Source: Synechococcus sp. PCC 7336 (GTDB taxonomy: Bacteria > Cyanobacteriota > Cyanobacteriia > Thermostichales > PCC-7336). Taken from it: a DNA stretch of 64,000 nt. Position 1 is the stretch's first letter. Each line of letters opens with the position of its first letter. Positions 8,917-19,805 of the stretch are shown here, piece after piece. Position numbers and translations under genes: made by a program. Location: positions 682,001-746,000 of the forward strand of contig NZ_CM001776.1 in the NCBI RefSeq assembly GCF_000332275.1, written 5' to 3'. The notes beneath the pieces are model-generated. The model saw only the letters and a list, made by a program, of their open reading frames with translations. It had not been told where the DNA came from and made no database searches.

Positions 8917-9780
8917 ATGTCAACCCATCTATTCGCCACCATCGTTACTCCCACTGCCGTTGCCGCCAACAATCGCGGAGAAGGCGATGGCAGCACTCTA
9001 GCCACACTACAAACCATCACGCGCGGCAACGACCAGTACACCACGGTCAGCGCCGAAGCGATCCGCTGGGCAATGCGGGAATATTTCCAGCATCACTACC
9101 CCGGCGAAATCAACCGTACCTTCGATCCCGATACCGACAAATATGAATTCAAAGACGAACGATGCAGCGCCGAGAAATTTATCGACGACGATCTGTTCGG
9201 ATATATGGACGCCAAGAAGGACAAGAACAACAAAAATGCAACCGTGAAGCGGCGTGGCGCGCTAGAAGTCTGTCGTGCGATGAGTCTCGACCCCTATTGG
9301 GGCGATGTGGCCTTTGGCTCCAAGGGTGGCGCAAAGGATAATAAATCAATCCACAGTACCCAGATGCACTGTACGGCCTACCAGTACACGATCGCCCTAA
9401 CGCCCGAACATTTGAAGCAGTCCGCACGCGCTGGAGCATTACTCGAAGCCCTAGTGGGCATCCGTCATGTAGGTGGCAATCACTCGCGATTTCTGTATGA
9501 ATTTCGTCCCGAGTCAATCGTGTTGCGGGTCACGGACGACCCGAGCCCCTGGATTATGGGGTGTTTCAAGCGCATCGGTGAGGAAGTCGGCTGTACCGAG
9601 CTAGAGCGGGTCATTCAAGCTGGCGATGTTGATGCAGGAGAGGTTGTCGTGGGTGGAAAAGTCGCAAAAACCCCCTACGGTCAGAAGTTGCGCAATCTTA
9701 ATGTCAAAGTCTTCGACGGGGTAAAAGCAGCCAAAGATGCAGCAAAGGCGCGGCTGACGAAAGTGGGGGTACTAGCTTAA
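8917..9780 (+). CDS. cas7: Cas7 (DevR/Cst2-family Cascade backbone)
   Basis: 287 residues. The N-terminus STHLFATIVTPTAVAANNRGEG and the SAEAIRWAMREYF segment are typical of the DevR/Cst2/Csa2 Cas7 group; TAYQYTIAL and GGNHSRFLYEF belong to the RAMP core. Multiple copies would polymerise along the crRNA spacer. ATG 8917 is preceded by AGGAGA at 5-nt spacing. The stop overlaps the cas5 start (TAATG), so the two are translationally coupled. Confidence 0.92.
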   Translation: MSTHLFATIVTPTAVAANNRGEGDGSTLATLQTITRGNDQYTTVSAEAIRWAMREYFQHHYPGEINRTFDPDTDKYEFKDERCSAEKFIDDDLFGYMDAKKDKNNKNATVKRRGALEVCRAMSLDPYWGDVAFGSKGGAKDNKSIHSTQMHCTAYQYTIALTPEHLKQSARAGALLEALVGIRHVGGNHSRFLYEFRPESIVLRVTDDPSPWIMGCFKRIGEEVGCTELERVIQAGDVDAGEVVVGGKVAKTPYGQKLRNLNVKVFDGVKAAKDAAKARLTKVGVLA

Positions 9781-10454
9781 TGGAAGATTGGCTGTATCTC
9801 GACTGTCCCTGTACGAGTTTCCCCCGCAGTTTTGCGCGGGACTACAAAGAAACCTATCGCTATCCGCCTCCATCAACTGTTTATGGATGTCTTCTATCGC
9901 TGGTGGGTGAGGAAGATTTAACAGCACATTTGGGCGTGAAGGTGGCGATCGGCATCATTGGCGATGATGTCCCAATTTCGCGCATTGTTCGTAAACAGCG
10001 GCATCACAAATTCAGTAAAAAGCACCAAGGGGTTTACTCCAGCGCTCAATTCTCAAAGCCTAATTTTCAAGAATTGCTGACGGGGTTGCGACTGGTTCTG
10101 CGGCTGAACTCGACAGAGGAAACTGCTGATGTGACGCTAGCCGATCGCGTGGCGATCGCCCTCACAACCCCCGGTCGCATTTCGCGGTTTGGCGGTCTGA
10201 GCCTAGGCGAGTCCTGGGCAATGGTCAATGGCATACGAAGCTATCGCGAGTCCGATGGCTCGGTTCGATGGTTGGTCAAAGACCCGCGAGGGCTCATCGG
10301 CTTGCCCGTTTGGATCGATCGATCTACAACGCGAGGCACATTCCAGCGCTTCACGCTATCTGACACATTTGAAGATTGCTGTTGGGTTAGCATCCAGGAG
10401 CCATATCCTGCAGACGGGTTAGAGGCCAAGCTTGAAAAGCGCACTAGAGCTTAA
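9780..10454 (+). CDS. cas5: Cas5 (DevS-type)
   Basis: 224 residues. The N-terminal WLYLDCPCTSFPRSFARDY and PPPSTVYGCLLSLVGEED region is the Cas5 RAMP signature in which the PSTVYG turn precedes the first helix. Cas5 caps the 5' handle of the crRNA in the Cascade complex. It starts on the last base of the cas7 stop codon. With cas7 it is equivalent to the Myxococcus devR-devS pair. The end is followed by about 490 bp of repeats before the adaptation genes. Confidence 0.88.
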   Translation: MEDWLYLDCPCTSFPRSFARDYKETYRYPPPSTVYGCLLSLVGEEDLTAHLGVKVAIGIIGDDVPISRIVRKQRHHKFSKKHQGVYSSAQFSKPNFQELLTGLRLVLRLNSTEETADVTLADRVAIALTTPGRISRFGGLSLGESWAMVNGIRSYRESDGSVRWLVKDPRGLIGLPVWIDRSTTRGTFQRFTLSDTFEDCCWVSIQEPYPADGLEAKLEKRTRA

Positions 10455-10518
10455 CTCCTAAGCGATATCTCTTTCAGCCCGAAAAGAGACACTTGACACA
10501 AATAGAGATTCCCGGCTG

Positions 10519-10800
10519 TGACTCCCCTCTCCCAAAATTGATGCTGCTGGCGAAATTCATATTCCGAAACATTGGCCATTTGTCTAGATGCCTGTGGCCC
10601 CCTTCCCCTAACCCCTACCCCAACTTTGGGGGCAGGGGAACAAGGCCCCGTAAGGATTTTCGGCTGTTTCTCCCCTCTCCCAAGTTTGGGAGAGGGGCCG
10701 GGGGTGAGGGCCATGCAGAGGACTTGCACCATGCCAATATTTCTAAATGTTAAATTGGCCAGCAGTATCAAAATTGGGAGAGGGGCTGGGGGTGAGGGCC
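10519..10800. repeat. Cluster of palindromic elements between interference and adaptation genes
   Basis: At least four modules: a half copy near 10524-10540, a variant at 10598-10637 (CCCCTACCCCAACTTTGGGGGCAGGGG), a full one at 10670-10711 and a half one at 10769-10800. The modules at 10.60-10.71 kb are linked as a two-hairpin unit like that at 8.8 kb; the reverse complement of the linker (AACAGCCGAAAATCC) matches the linker in hypF. The whole gap 10455-10943 contains nothing else recognisable except the cas4-cas1 ribosome binding site. Confidence 0.8.
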
Positions 10801-10943
10801 ATTCGGCGTCATCGAACTCATGTCGATCGGATCGGCAGCTTACACCCGATCGCGCAGAATGATTTGAGAATTACCGGGAATGTTAAAAACGGGACTTCTT
10901 TCGACTACTCAAACGCCAATAAGTATCAGGTTTTGAGGTAGTA

Positions 10944-12605
10944 ATGCAAACTTTATCTCGAATATCTGCCGATCGGGAAACCATCCGAGTCTCGGCACTA
11001 CACGCGCTGGCCTACTGCCAGCGACTGTTTTACCTCGAAGAAGTGGAGGAACTGTACACGCAAGATGCAGCGGTATTTGCCGGACGGCGGCTGCATGTAG
11101 AGCTGGAGAAACAAGAGGGGGAGGATTGGGAAGATTGGTTTCTCGAAAGCGAAGAGCTGGGCTTGCGCGGACGAGTGGATGCAATGCGCACTCGGGACGG
11201 TATGGTGATTCCCTACGAGCACAAGCGGGGGCGATGCTGCCGTGGAGAAAATAAACAACCCCAGGCTTGGGAGAGCGATCGCCTACAAATTCTTGCCTAT
11301 GCCTATTTGATTGAGATGGCGAAGGGAATTGAGATTCGCGAAGGGCGGATTCGCTATCACGCCGACAATGTCATGGTACGGGTGCCGTTGGACGATCGCG
11401 GTCGGGCGGAGGTGAGAGAAGCGATCGCGCGGGCGCGGCTGTTGCGCAATTCTCCTGCTCGACCGCCGGTAACGGAGAACGAGCGCTTGTGTACGCGCTG
11501 TTCGTTGGCTCCAGTGTGTTTGCCAGAGGAGGCGCGGTTGGCCCACGAGCGCGAGTGGCAGCCAATCCGATTATTTCCTGCCGATGACCCGCGACAGATT
11601 ATCCATGTTTTGGAACCAGGGACGCGGGTGGGGCGAAAAGGGGACGAACTGAAAATTCAGCGGCGAGACTGCCCGATGGAAACGTTACCGGTGCGGCAGG
11701 TGGCTCAGATAGTGTTACATAGTTTTTCGCAGATCTCGACTCAGGCGCTGCATTTTTGTGCGGCTAACGATGTCGGGGTGCATTGGGTGTCGGGAGGGGG
11801 CCGCTATATCGGCAGTTTCGACGATCGCCAGGGGAGTATTCAGCGGCGAATTCGGCAGTACGAGGCGCTAACGGATGGGGAGACCTGTTTGCGACTGGCC
11901 CGACAGTTGGCCCGGTGTCGGGGGAGGGGGCAACGCCAGTTTTTGATGCGAGCTAAGCGCAGGTTGAAGACTGTGCCAGATTCGTTGGTTGGGGCGATCG
12001 CTCAGATTAAGGTGCTGCTCAAGCGGATAGAGCGAGCAGATTCGATCGCTTCGCTGTTGGGATTAGAGGGAAATGTGGCGGCGCTGTATTTTGGGGCGCT
12101 GCCTGCGGTGCTGCCAGACGGAGTGCCAGAGGAGTTGCGGTTTGAGGGACGCAATCGCAGGCCACCTCGCGATCGCTTTAATGCCTTGCTGGGGTTTGGG
12201 TATGCCTTGCTGCTCAAGGATGTCATGAATGCGATTTTAGCGGTGGGATTAGAGCCTGCCTTGGGGTTTTATCACCAACCGCGATCGCAGGCGGCTCCAC
12301 TGGGACTCGATTTGATGGAAATTTTTCGGGTGCCGTTGGTGGATATGCCGATTGTGGGATCGATTAATCGAGGGCAATGGGATGTAAAGGGTGATTTTGA
12401 GGTGAGGGGCGAGCAGGTTTGGCTGAGCGATGCGGGCTGTAAGAAGTTTATTGGGCTGTACGAGCGACGCAAGGCTGAGTCTTGGAAGCACCCGATGACG
12501 GGCTATTCGCTGACCTATCGGCGTTTGTTGGAGTTGGAGGTGCGGTTATTGGAGAAGGAGTGGATGGGGGAAGGTGGGTTGTTTGCGCAGTTAGTGGTGC
12601 GTTAG
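10944..12605 (+). CDS. cas4-cas1: Cas4-Cas1 fusion, spacer-acquisition nuclease/integrase
   Basis: 553 residues, clearly two domains. Residues 1-205 form Cas4 (RecB-like): first cluster Cys25, Asp79 in GRVDA, Glu92/Lys94 in YEHKRG, and the C-terminal iron-sulfur ligands Cys183, Cys186 and Cys192 ([10 protein letters not shown]). Residues 206-553 form Cas1, with metal ligands Glu375 ([11 protein letters not shown]), His444 (GFYHQ) and Glu459 (DLMEIFR). Cas1 with Cas2 integrates spacers; Cas4 trims prespacers and selects PAM and orientation, so the fusion ties both steps together. ATG 10944 is preceded by GAGG. All catalytic residues are present and cas2 follows after 10 bp. Confidence 0.95.
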   Translation: MQTLSRISADRETIRVSALHALAYCQRLFYLEEVEELYTQDAAVFAGRRLHVELEKQEGEDWEDWFLESEELGLRGRVDAMRTRDGMVIPYEHKRGRCCRGENKQPQAWESDRLQILAYAYLIEMAKGIEIREGRIRYHADNVMVRVPLDDRGRAEVREAIARARLLRNSPARPPVTENERLCTRCSLAPVCLPEEARLAHEREWQPIRLFPADDPRQIIHVLEPGTRVGRKGDELKIQRRDCPMETLPVRQVAQIVLHSFSQISTQALHFCAANDVGVHWVSGGGRYIGSFDDRQGSIQRRIRQYEALTDGETCLRLARQLARCRGRGQRQFLMRAKRRLKTVPDSLVGAIAQIKVLLKRIERADSIASLLGLEGNVAALYFGALPAVLPDGVPEELRFEGRNRRPPRDRFNALLGFGYALLLKDVMNAILAVGLEPALGFYHQPRSQAAPLGLDLMEIFRVPLVDMPIVGSINRGQWDVKGDFEVRGEQVWLSDAGCKKFIGLYERRKAESWKHPMTGYSLTYRRLLELEVRLLEKEWMGEGGLFAQLVVR

Positions 12606-12615
12606 GGGGGAGATT

Positions 12616-12909
12616 ATGGCGGAACCGAGACATTGGTATTTGGTCTGTTACGACATTCGCGATCCAAAGCGATGGCGCAAGGTGTTTAAGTTGTTGAAGG
12701 GGTATGGGGAGAGTTTACAGTTATCGATTTTTCGCTGTCGCTTGAATTTGCGAGAGCGGGAACGGTTGAGATGGGAGTTGGAGGAGATTATGGCAGCGGA
12801 GGATAGTTTGTTGGTGGTGGGGTTGTGCAATCGTTGTGTGGAGAGGATTCAGGTGTGTAATTGTCCTGAGGCTTGGCCTGTGGAGGAGCAGGGGTTCCAG
12901 ATTTTTTGA
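12616..12909 (+). CDS. cas2: Cas2
   Basis: 97 residues. [16 protein letters not shown] at residues 8-23 is the Cas2 ferredoxin-fold beta-1/alpha-1 motif with the conserved Asp of YDI. Cas2 dimers bridge two Cas1 dimers in the spacer-integration complex. The gene lies directly between the Cas4-Cas1 gene and the leader/array, closing the adaptation cassette. Confidence 0.93.
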   Translation: MAEPRHWYLVCYDIRDPKRWRKVFKLLKGYGESLQLSIFRCRLNLRERERLRWELEEIMAAEDSLLVVGLCNRCVERIQVCNCPEAWPVEEQGFQIF

Positions 12910-13154
12910 TGCATGGATCTGCGCGCGTTCGTTTTTTGGGGGGAGGAATTGCTCCGATCGTTTGACGGGCTAGGGGATTGAGGGGGCGAGCGGGGGTTGA
13001 GGTGCTTGTAAGGGCTAAAAACGTTGCTCTGTCTGAGGTTCAATTGCTGATGAACGGTTGTCTGTCAGCATTTTTTGATAGTTTTGCTAAACTATCTGAG
13101 GTGCTTGCCAAAGTCACTCAGAGGCTTTGTCTGGTCTGGGCTTTGGCGATCGCC
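12910..13154 (+). promoter_or_regulatory. CRISPR leader with an internal dyad
   Basis: Non-coding stretch of 245 bp between the cas2 stop and the first repeat. It contains T-runs (12929-12936, 13071-13076) and a perfect 8-bp inverted repeat GATAGTTT/AAACTATC with a 4-nt loop at 13077-13096. It is placed as leader because the opposite end of the array carries the degenerate repeat and a terminator. Promoter elements cannot be fixed by eye. Confidence 0.65.
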
Positions 13155-16100
13155 GTGCCCCAACCATTGATGCCGTAAGGCGTTGAGCACACGATAAACA
13201 CTGCACGGGCTTCTGCAGGCCAATCAGGTGCCCCAACCATTGATGCCGTAAGGCGTTGAGCACATCCAAAAAGTTGGCTAGTTTTTCAGCCAAACCCAGT
13301 GCCCCAACCATTGATGCCGTAAGGCGTTGAGCACTACTAGAGTATTACCCTAGCCAAAGTAAACTATCTAGTGCCCCAACCATTGATGCCGTAAGGCGTT
13401 GAGCACATCGACGACGATCGTGCTCAACTTGCCCTAATCGGTGCCCCAACCATTGATGCCGTAAGGCGTTGAGCACATAACCCCAAAACTCCCTCCTGCC
13501 AAGTTTTCCCACTGTGTGCCCCAACCATTGATGCCGTAAGGCGTTGAGCACGAATTCAGGCGATTTGACGGTGGAGTATCTATCCGGTGCCCCAACCATT
13601 GATGCCGTAAGGCGTTGAGCACTCTTCATCCAGTCGTCCTGGTAACTAGGCAGTACTTGTGCCCCAACCATTGATGCCGTAAGGCGTTGAGCACGCTATA
13701 GATCGATCGACCGACGCTAAGTGAAAATGTGCCCCAACCATTGATGCCGTAAGGCGTTGAGCACATGGAAGAAAATTTCAAGCAAAAAACATATAATGAC
13801 GTGCCCCAACCATTGATGCCGTAAGGCGTTGAGCACACACTCTTTGGGGCCGAGAGTACAAGTACGCCAAGTGCCCCAACCATTGATGCCGTAAGGCGTT
13901 GAGCACATGGCTCCTGCAACTGCTGCCTTCAGTGTCTGCTTCGTGCCCCAACCATTGATGCCGTAAGGCGTTGAGCACCTGGGCAAGAATCAGAAGCAGA
14001 ATCTACAGGGAATAGGTGCCCCAACCATTGATGCCGTAAGGCGTTGAGCACAGCACTTACGGGGAAGATGCCGGCTCCAGGCGAATGTGCCCCAACCATT
14101 GATGCCGTAAGGCGTTGAGCACTTCCCAACGGTATCGTGGATGTTGGTCTTAACCATATGTGCCCCAACCATTGATGCCGTAAGGCGTTGAGCACCCTTG
14201 CCGCTGTATCGGCAGGAGACAATCTTACAACGTGCCCCAACCATTGATGCCGTAAGGCGTTGAGCACCGTCCGGTCAGACCCAGGATCCGGGCGCTGTGC
14301 GTGGTGCCCCAACCATTGATGCCGTAAGGCGTTGAGCACGAAGATCCTACTGAGAGAGAGGGGTTTACTCTCTTAGTGCCCCAACCATTGATGCCGTAAG
14401 GCGTTGAGCACCTCAATGCAAATTTAGCTAATGGCTGTTGTAGACCTGTGCCCCAACCATTGATGCCGTAAGGCGTTGAGCACCATAATAATCCGCATAC
14501 TGTACAACGTTTGGAACGTGTGCCCCAACCATTGATGCCGTAAGGCGTTGAGCACAAAATATAAATAATCCAGATACACACTTTTACGATAGTGCCCCAA
14601 CCATTGATGCCGTAAGGCGTTGAGCACGAGCTCGGGGTTTTCGTCACGAGTCTAATCTAGGAGAGTGCCCCAACCATTGATGCCGTAAGGCGTTGAGCAC
14701 TAAGCAAAGAGAGACAAACAAATGACCACCACCTTCGTGCCCCAACCATTGATGCCGTAAGGCGTTGAGCACACAATTCGGATCTTGCGTCGTTACCTAG
14801 TTGAGCGTGCCCCAACCATTGATGCCGTAAGGCGTTGAGCACGAGTACCCGGAACTCCGACAGACCGTCAAGCTTGGTGCCCCAACCATTGATGCCGTAA
14901 GGCGTTGAGCACAGGGAGCATACCCACTGGGATCTGCTTGTGGGCAATGTGCCCCAACCATTGATGCCGTAAGGCGTTGAGCACACAAGCCCTTTAGAGA
15001 GAACCACGAAGTCCTGCCAGTGCCCCAACCATTGATGCCGTAAGGCGTTGAGCACGTGTGTCGGTCAGACTGGGAGCATCTTTAGTCGGGTGCCCCAACC
15101 ATTGATGCCGTAAGGCGTTGAGCACCGTCGACAGTGTCCTGAGTATTCGAGAAGAAAGTAGGTGCCCCAACCATTGATGCCGTAAGGCGTTGAGCACTTC
15201 TCAGCGTCATCGCAAATCGGGACTTCGGAGATCGTGCCCCAACCATTGATGCCGTAAGGCGTTGAGCACTCGCTGACAGCCAAGGTCGATTCTCTCGTTT
15301 CTTTACCGTGCCCCAACCATTGATGCCGTAAGGCGTTGAGCACTCCGGGTATCAATCCTTTAGTTACAGAAAGATTGACGTGCCCCAACCATTGATGCCG
15401 TAAGGCGTTGAGCACGCGGAATCAGCTTAAGGATAACAGGGCAGGAAGTTCGTGCCCCAACCATTGATGCCGTAAGGCGTTGAGCACTTAATATTTCTAC
15501 TTGTTTAACTGACGATTTGAAAGAAGTGCCCCAACCATTGATGCCGTAAGGCGTTGAGCACTGTTCCGCACATCCAGAGATTTTTGCTGGTTGGAGTGTG
15601 CCCCAACCATTGATGCCGTAAGGCGTTGAGCACCCAGCTACCACAGCTACAAGATAATTGTGGTAGCGTGCCCCAACCATTGATGCCGTAAGGCGTTGAG
15701 CACGCGGCGATCTGCGACACAAATAGCACGCTCCCTTTTGGGTGCCCCAACCATTGATGCCGTAAGGCGTTGAGCACGCCGTCCCCGAGGACTACCACGC
15801 CTTGTTGCTCCCACGTGCCCCAACCATTGATGCCGTAAGGCGTTGAGCACGGGACTTGGATAAGCTGATCCTGACCATCGTCGACTGTGCCCCAACCATT
15901 GATGCCGTAAGGCGTTGAGCACTCGAACAGTTAAAGACACAGCTAGGGGTTAGTAAGTGCCCCAACCATTGATGCCGTAAGGCGTTGAGCACGGGTAGAC
16001 AGTGTCTTCTTCTCTTTCACTGCCAATCGTGCCCCAACCATTGATGCCGTAAGGCGTTGAGCACCTAATTTTAAGGTTCGAGCCGCCAGCGTTATCGCGT

Positions 16101-18271
16101 GCCCCAACCATTGATGCCGTAAGGCGTTGAGCACGATGCTATCTGGCTTGTTTTCCATAGAAACTATTGTGCCCCAACCATTGATGCCGTAAGGCGTTGA
16201 GCACTCGAAAACAAAGGAAAAAAGTCATGACCGCTCTAGTGCCCCAACCATTGATGCCGTAAGGCGTTGAGCACGATCAATATTGAGTGCCCGTGGGCCG
16301 AGGAGCACGTGCCCCAACCATTGATGCCGTAAGGCGTTGAGCACGAGATAGTGCAGATAATTGAAAATTTTTGAGAGGTGCCCCAACCATTGATGCCGTA
16401 AGGCGTTGAGCACATCAGTCTATTGCCCCGATCTTGCAGGGGGAAGAAGAGTGCCCCAACCATTGATGCCGTAAGGCGTTGAGCACGCGATCGCCTAACA
16501 ACCGATTGCGGAGGCGGTACGGTGCCCCAACCATTGATGCCGTAAGGCGTTGAGCACAGGCACAGGGGCTAACGGCTTTTCAAAGCTAAATCGTGCCCCA
16601 ACCATTGATGCCGTAAGGCGTTGAGCACCTTTGAACCCCTAAATGCTTTGTCCATGCTTTTGGTGCCCCAACCATTGATGCCGTAAGGCGTTGAGCACAC
16701 AGATCTCTCTCATAAGGAAGAAAGCAGAGAGAGGTGCCCCAACCATTGATGCCGTAAGGCGTTGAGCACTCGTCGATTGTGGCGGTGGGGACGACACACT
16801 GTAGCCGTGCCCCAACCATTGATGCCGTAAGGCGTTGAGCACTCTTCCTTCAGCCCCGCATCGGTATGCCCAAGCCTCCCAGTGCCCCAACCATTGATGC
16901 CGTAAGGCGTTGAGCACCATGCCAGAGTTAGTGAGGCCCTTGACGTAGACTGTGCCCCAACCATTGATGCCGTAAGGCGTTGAGCACCAGGTACCAAGCT
17001 GCAAGAGCAGTTGGGGGCTACGTGCCCCAACCATTGATGCCGTAAGGCGTTGAGCCCAGAAAGAAAAAGCAGCTTGGAAGGAAATAATGGCGTGCCCCAA
17101 CCATTGATGCCGTAAGGCGTTGAGCACTACCCTCGCACTCACTGAGCCTGTCATGCACCTCCCGTGCCCCAACCATTGATGCCGTAAGGCGTTGAGCACT
17201 CTCTCCTCCTGTAGTATCAATATTAAATATTTAAAGGTGCCCCAACCATTGATGCCGTAAGGCGTTGAGCACGGGTGGTAGAAGAGCCGAAGAATTTAAG
17301 CCCAGAGGTGCCCCAACCATTGATGCCGTAAGGCGTTGAGCACTTTGAAATATACAAGATCGGCACTTGAATCTTCCAGTGCCCCAACCATTGATGCCGT
17401 AAGGCGTTGAGCACTCCAATAATCTTTCGGGGTTTGGCGAATCCGTTCGTGCCCCAACCATTGATGCCGTAAGGCGTTGAGCACCTAGGATAAGCGGAGT
17501 GGATGAGGGCTAGGATTGTCTGTGCCCCAACCATTGATGCCGTAAGGCGTTGAGCACAGACCTGCAGTGCGATCTCCACCACCCAGCAAGCCAAGTGCCC
17601 CAACCATTGATGCCGTAAGGCGTTGAGCACAAACGAAGACGCAACCAGTGACCAAACAAATGGTTTGGGTGCCCCAACCATTGATGCCGTAAGGCGTTGA
17701 GCACGAATCGAGCGAGAAGGATCTCAGGTCAACCAGCCGTGCCCCAACCATTGATGCCATAAGGCGTTGAGCACCACCACACCCCAGTGGAAGGATGCGC
17801 GGCATAATGTGCCCCAACCATTGATGCCGTAAGGCGTTGAGCACATATCTGAAAGTAATGTTGCTGGCACGACTCACCGTGCCCCAACCATTGATGCCGT
17901 AAGGCGTTGAGCACCCTACAAGCGATCGCAGTCCGCGTGGCTGACTTGTTGTGCCCCAACCATTGATGCCGTAAGGCGTTGAGCACACTGAGAAAACTGC
18001 AGAATAATTTTACCTTTCTTAGTGTGCCCCAACCATTGATGCCGTAAGGCGTTGAGCACTCATCGGCACGGATGGTGGGCTCGGGCCACTCCAAGTGCCC
18101 CAACCATTGATGCCGTAAGGCGTTGAGCACGAGAACTAGGTCAAAGAGTCGTTATTAGGCAATTTGTGCCCCAACCATTGATGCCGTAAGGCGTTGAGCA
18201 CATTGATTTATAAGCGGCAGAGTTAGCAATGACTGGTGCCCCAACCATTGATGTCGTTCACGAGGATTGAG
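13155..18271 (+). CRISPR. CRISPR array, 72 repeats of 36 bp, 71 spacers
   Basis: I counted 72 repeat starts from 13155 to 18236. The 36-bp repeat begins GTGCCCCAACCATTGATGCC and ends GGCGTTGAGCAC. Unit spacing is 69-75 bp, so spacers are 33-39 bp. Transcribed rightward, each repeat can form an ATGCC/GGCGT stem closed by a GUAA (GNRA) loop; Cas6 cutting at its 3' base would leave the 8-nt handle TTGAGCAC. Repeats are near identical; exceptions are 17022 (ends GAGCCC), 17739 (one G to A) and the last, 18236-18271, degenerate after its first half. That places the leader on the left. Spacers at 16487-16521 and 17915-17950 contain HIP1. No identical spacers were noticed. Confidence 0.98.
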
Positions 18272-18321
18272 CTTGGGAGCGAGCAGGGTTTGATAGATAG
18301 AATGGTTCCATGATTATTTGG

Positions 18322-18358
18322 AAAGCTAGGTGTAATTCATGACGTCCTAGCTTTTTTT
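18322..18358 (+). terminator. Rho-independent terminator behind the CRISPR array
   Basis: Inverted repeat AAAGCTAGG ... CCTAGCTTT with a 15-nt loop, followed by a run of seven T. It lies 50 bp beyond the terminal degenerate repeat and would end the rightward pre-crRNA transcript. Confidence 0.85.
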
Positions 18359-18591
18359 CTGCCTCTTGGCAATCCCCTAACCCTTGCTAGACCTGCCTCC
18401 TGAGCTGTAGTGTCACCCCGCCAGGTGTGGCACTCATTTGCAAGCGATCGCCATTTGACTTTTGCCGCAGTAGGGCAAATTCAAACACATCGGTCTCAAT
18501 GCTGGTGTCTGAGGCTTGGGAATGGTATCCCGATTTCGCAATCGTGGGTTAGAACCTCTCGACCCGGGCCTGGAAAGAGGCAAGGGAAATT
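18359..18591. other. Intergenic, no gene recognised
   Basis: Between the array terminator and the 3' end of dnaJ. Contains HIP1 sites and several GATCGC runs; no coding frame or RNA gene that I can support. Confidence 0.5.
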
Positions 18592-19551
18592 TCACACCGC
18601 GATCGCCGATCGCGGATCGTAGGACTGCACCTGCTTGAGTTGCTCGTACAACTCTCGCTCCCGTTCTGTGATGTTGCTGGGAACGTTCACCTGAATCACC
18701 ACAAACTGATCGCCGCGATCGCCCTTCCCCTTCGGAAACCCCTTACCGCCCAAGCGCAGCCTCTGCCCCGACTGAACCCCAGCAGGCAGATTGAGCTTCA
18801 CTTCTCCATCCAGGGTCGGCACATCCACTGCCCCCCCCAGAGCAGCTTCGCTTGGCGATATCGGCAAATCGCAATAGACATCAGAGCCCTCTAGGCGGAA
18901 GAACGGATGGGGCTTAATTTTAACCTTGAGGTAGAGATCTCCTGCGCCGCCGCTGGGATTGGGATGGCCCTGCCCCCGCAGGCGAATCTTCTTGCCATCC
19001 GTAACTCCAGGGGGAATGTTGACGGTCAACGTACGAGAGCTATCCACTCGCAACCGTTGCTGCCCGCCCTTGTAGGCATCGATAATACCCAGTTGAATCA
19101 GCGATTCGGCATTGTAGCTTTGGGCGGTACGTCCCCTGGCACCGGTCTGAAAACCCGAGCTCGGGCCGTAACTGCGTCCGCCGCCCCCCATGCGGCCCAA
19201 TAACTGATCGATAAAATCTTGGAAATCGTCAAACTGGCTGAAATCAACTGTTTGACCCACCGCCGGATCGAAATCCCCAAACGGGCTGCTGTAGGCAGTC
19301 CTCCCGCCCGTGCGAAATCCCCCTTGGTTGAAATATTGACCGAACTGGTCGTATTTGCGGCGCTTGCCACTGTCGGAGAGGATTTCGTAGGCTTCGCTGA
19401 CGTCTTTGAACTTCTCCTCAGCCGACTTGTCGCCGGGGTTGACATCGGGATGGTATTTGCGGGCGAGCTTGCGATAAGCCTTCTTAATGTCGTCTGTGCT
19501 GGCGCTGCGGCCCACTCCGAGAATTTTGTAATAGTCCTTAAAATTTTGCAT
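18592..19551 (-). CDS. dnaJ: DnaJ/CbpA-type J-domain co-chaperone
   Basis: About 319 residues. The J-domain is at the N-terminus ([20 protein letters not shown], then YHPDVNPGD with the essential HPD). A Gly/Phe-Gly linker follows (residues about 85-140), then the two C-terminal substrate-binding beta domains ([19 protein letters not shown]). There is no CxxCxGxG zinc finger, so this is a type II (CbpA-like) J-protein. ATG 19551 is chosen because GAGGAA lies 7 nt upstream; an in-frame ATG 51 bp earlier lacks this and adds residues outside the J-domain. It stimulates DnaK ATPase; dnaK is directly upstream on the same strand. Confidence 0.93.
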   Translation of the reverse strand: MQNFKDYYKILGVGRSASTDDIKKAYRKLARKYHPDVNPGDKSAEEKFKDVSEAYEILSDSGKRRKYDQFGQYFNQGGFRTGGRTAYSSPFGDFDPAVGQTVDFSQFDDFQDFIDQLLGRMGGGGRSYGPSSGFQTGARGRTAQSYNAESLIQLGIIDAYKGGQQRLRVDSSRTLTVNIPPGVTDGKKIRLRGQGHPNPSGGAGDLYLKVKIKPHPFFRLEGSDVYCDLPISPSEAALGGAVDVPTLDGEVKLNLPAGVQSGQRLRLGGKGFPKGKGDRGDQFVVIQVNVPSNITERERELYEQLKQVQSYDPRSAIAV

Positions 19552-19805
19552 TTCGCTTTCCTCAACTGCCCGATCTCGCCCCAACTCGGCCTCTCCGATC
19601 AAACTGTGGCGGAGAATTTGCGATCGCGCAGCGTAACACTTTCAGTATTCCCTAGTGTCGCCCCATCGGAAATCGCTATCCGCTAGGATATTGCGGCTCT
19701 AAGCTTTACGAACGAAGGGGTGCGCCGCCAAGATCGAACAGCACACCCAGTCGCGTCGCACGTTACTGCGCTTTGGTTTCAGTCAGCCAACGATCTAGCA
19801 CGCGC

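Noticed and set aside
13114-18130. Many open frames reading LNALRHQWLGH or CSTPYGINGWGT repeats
   Set aside because: They are translations of the CRISPR repeat on the minus strand; no start signals, and spacers differ in every unit.
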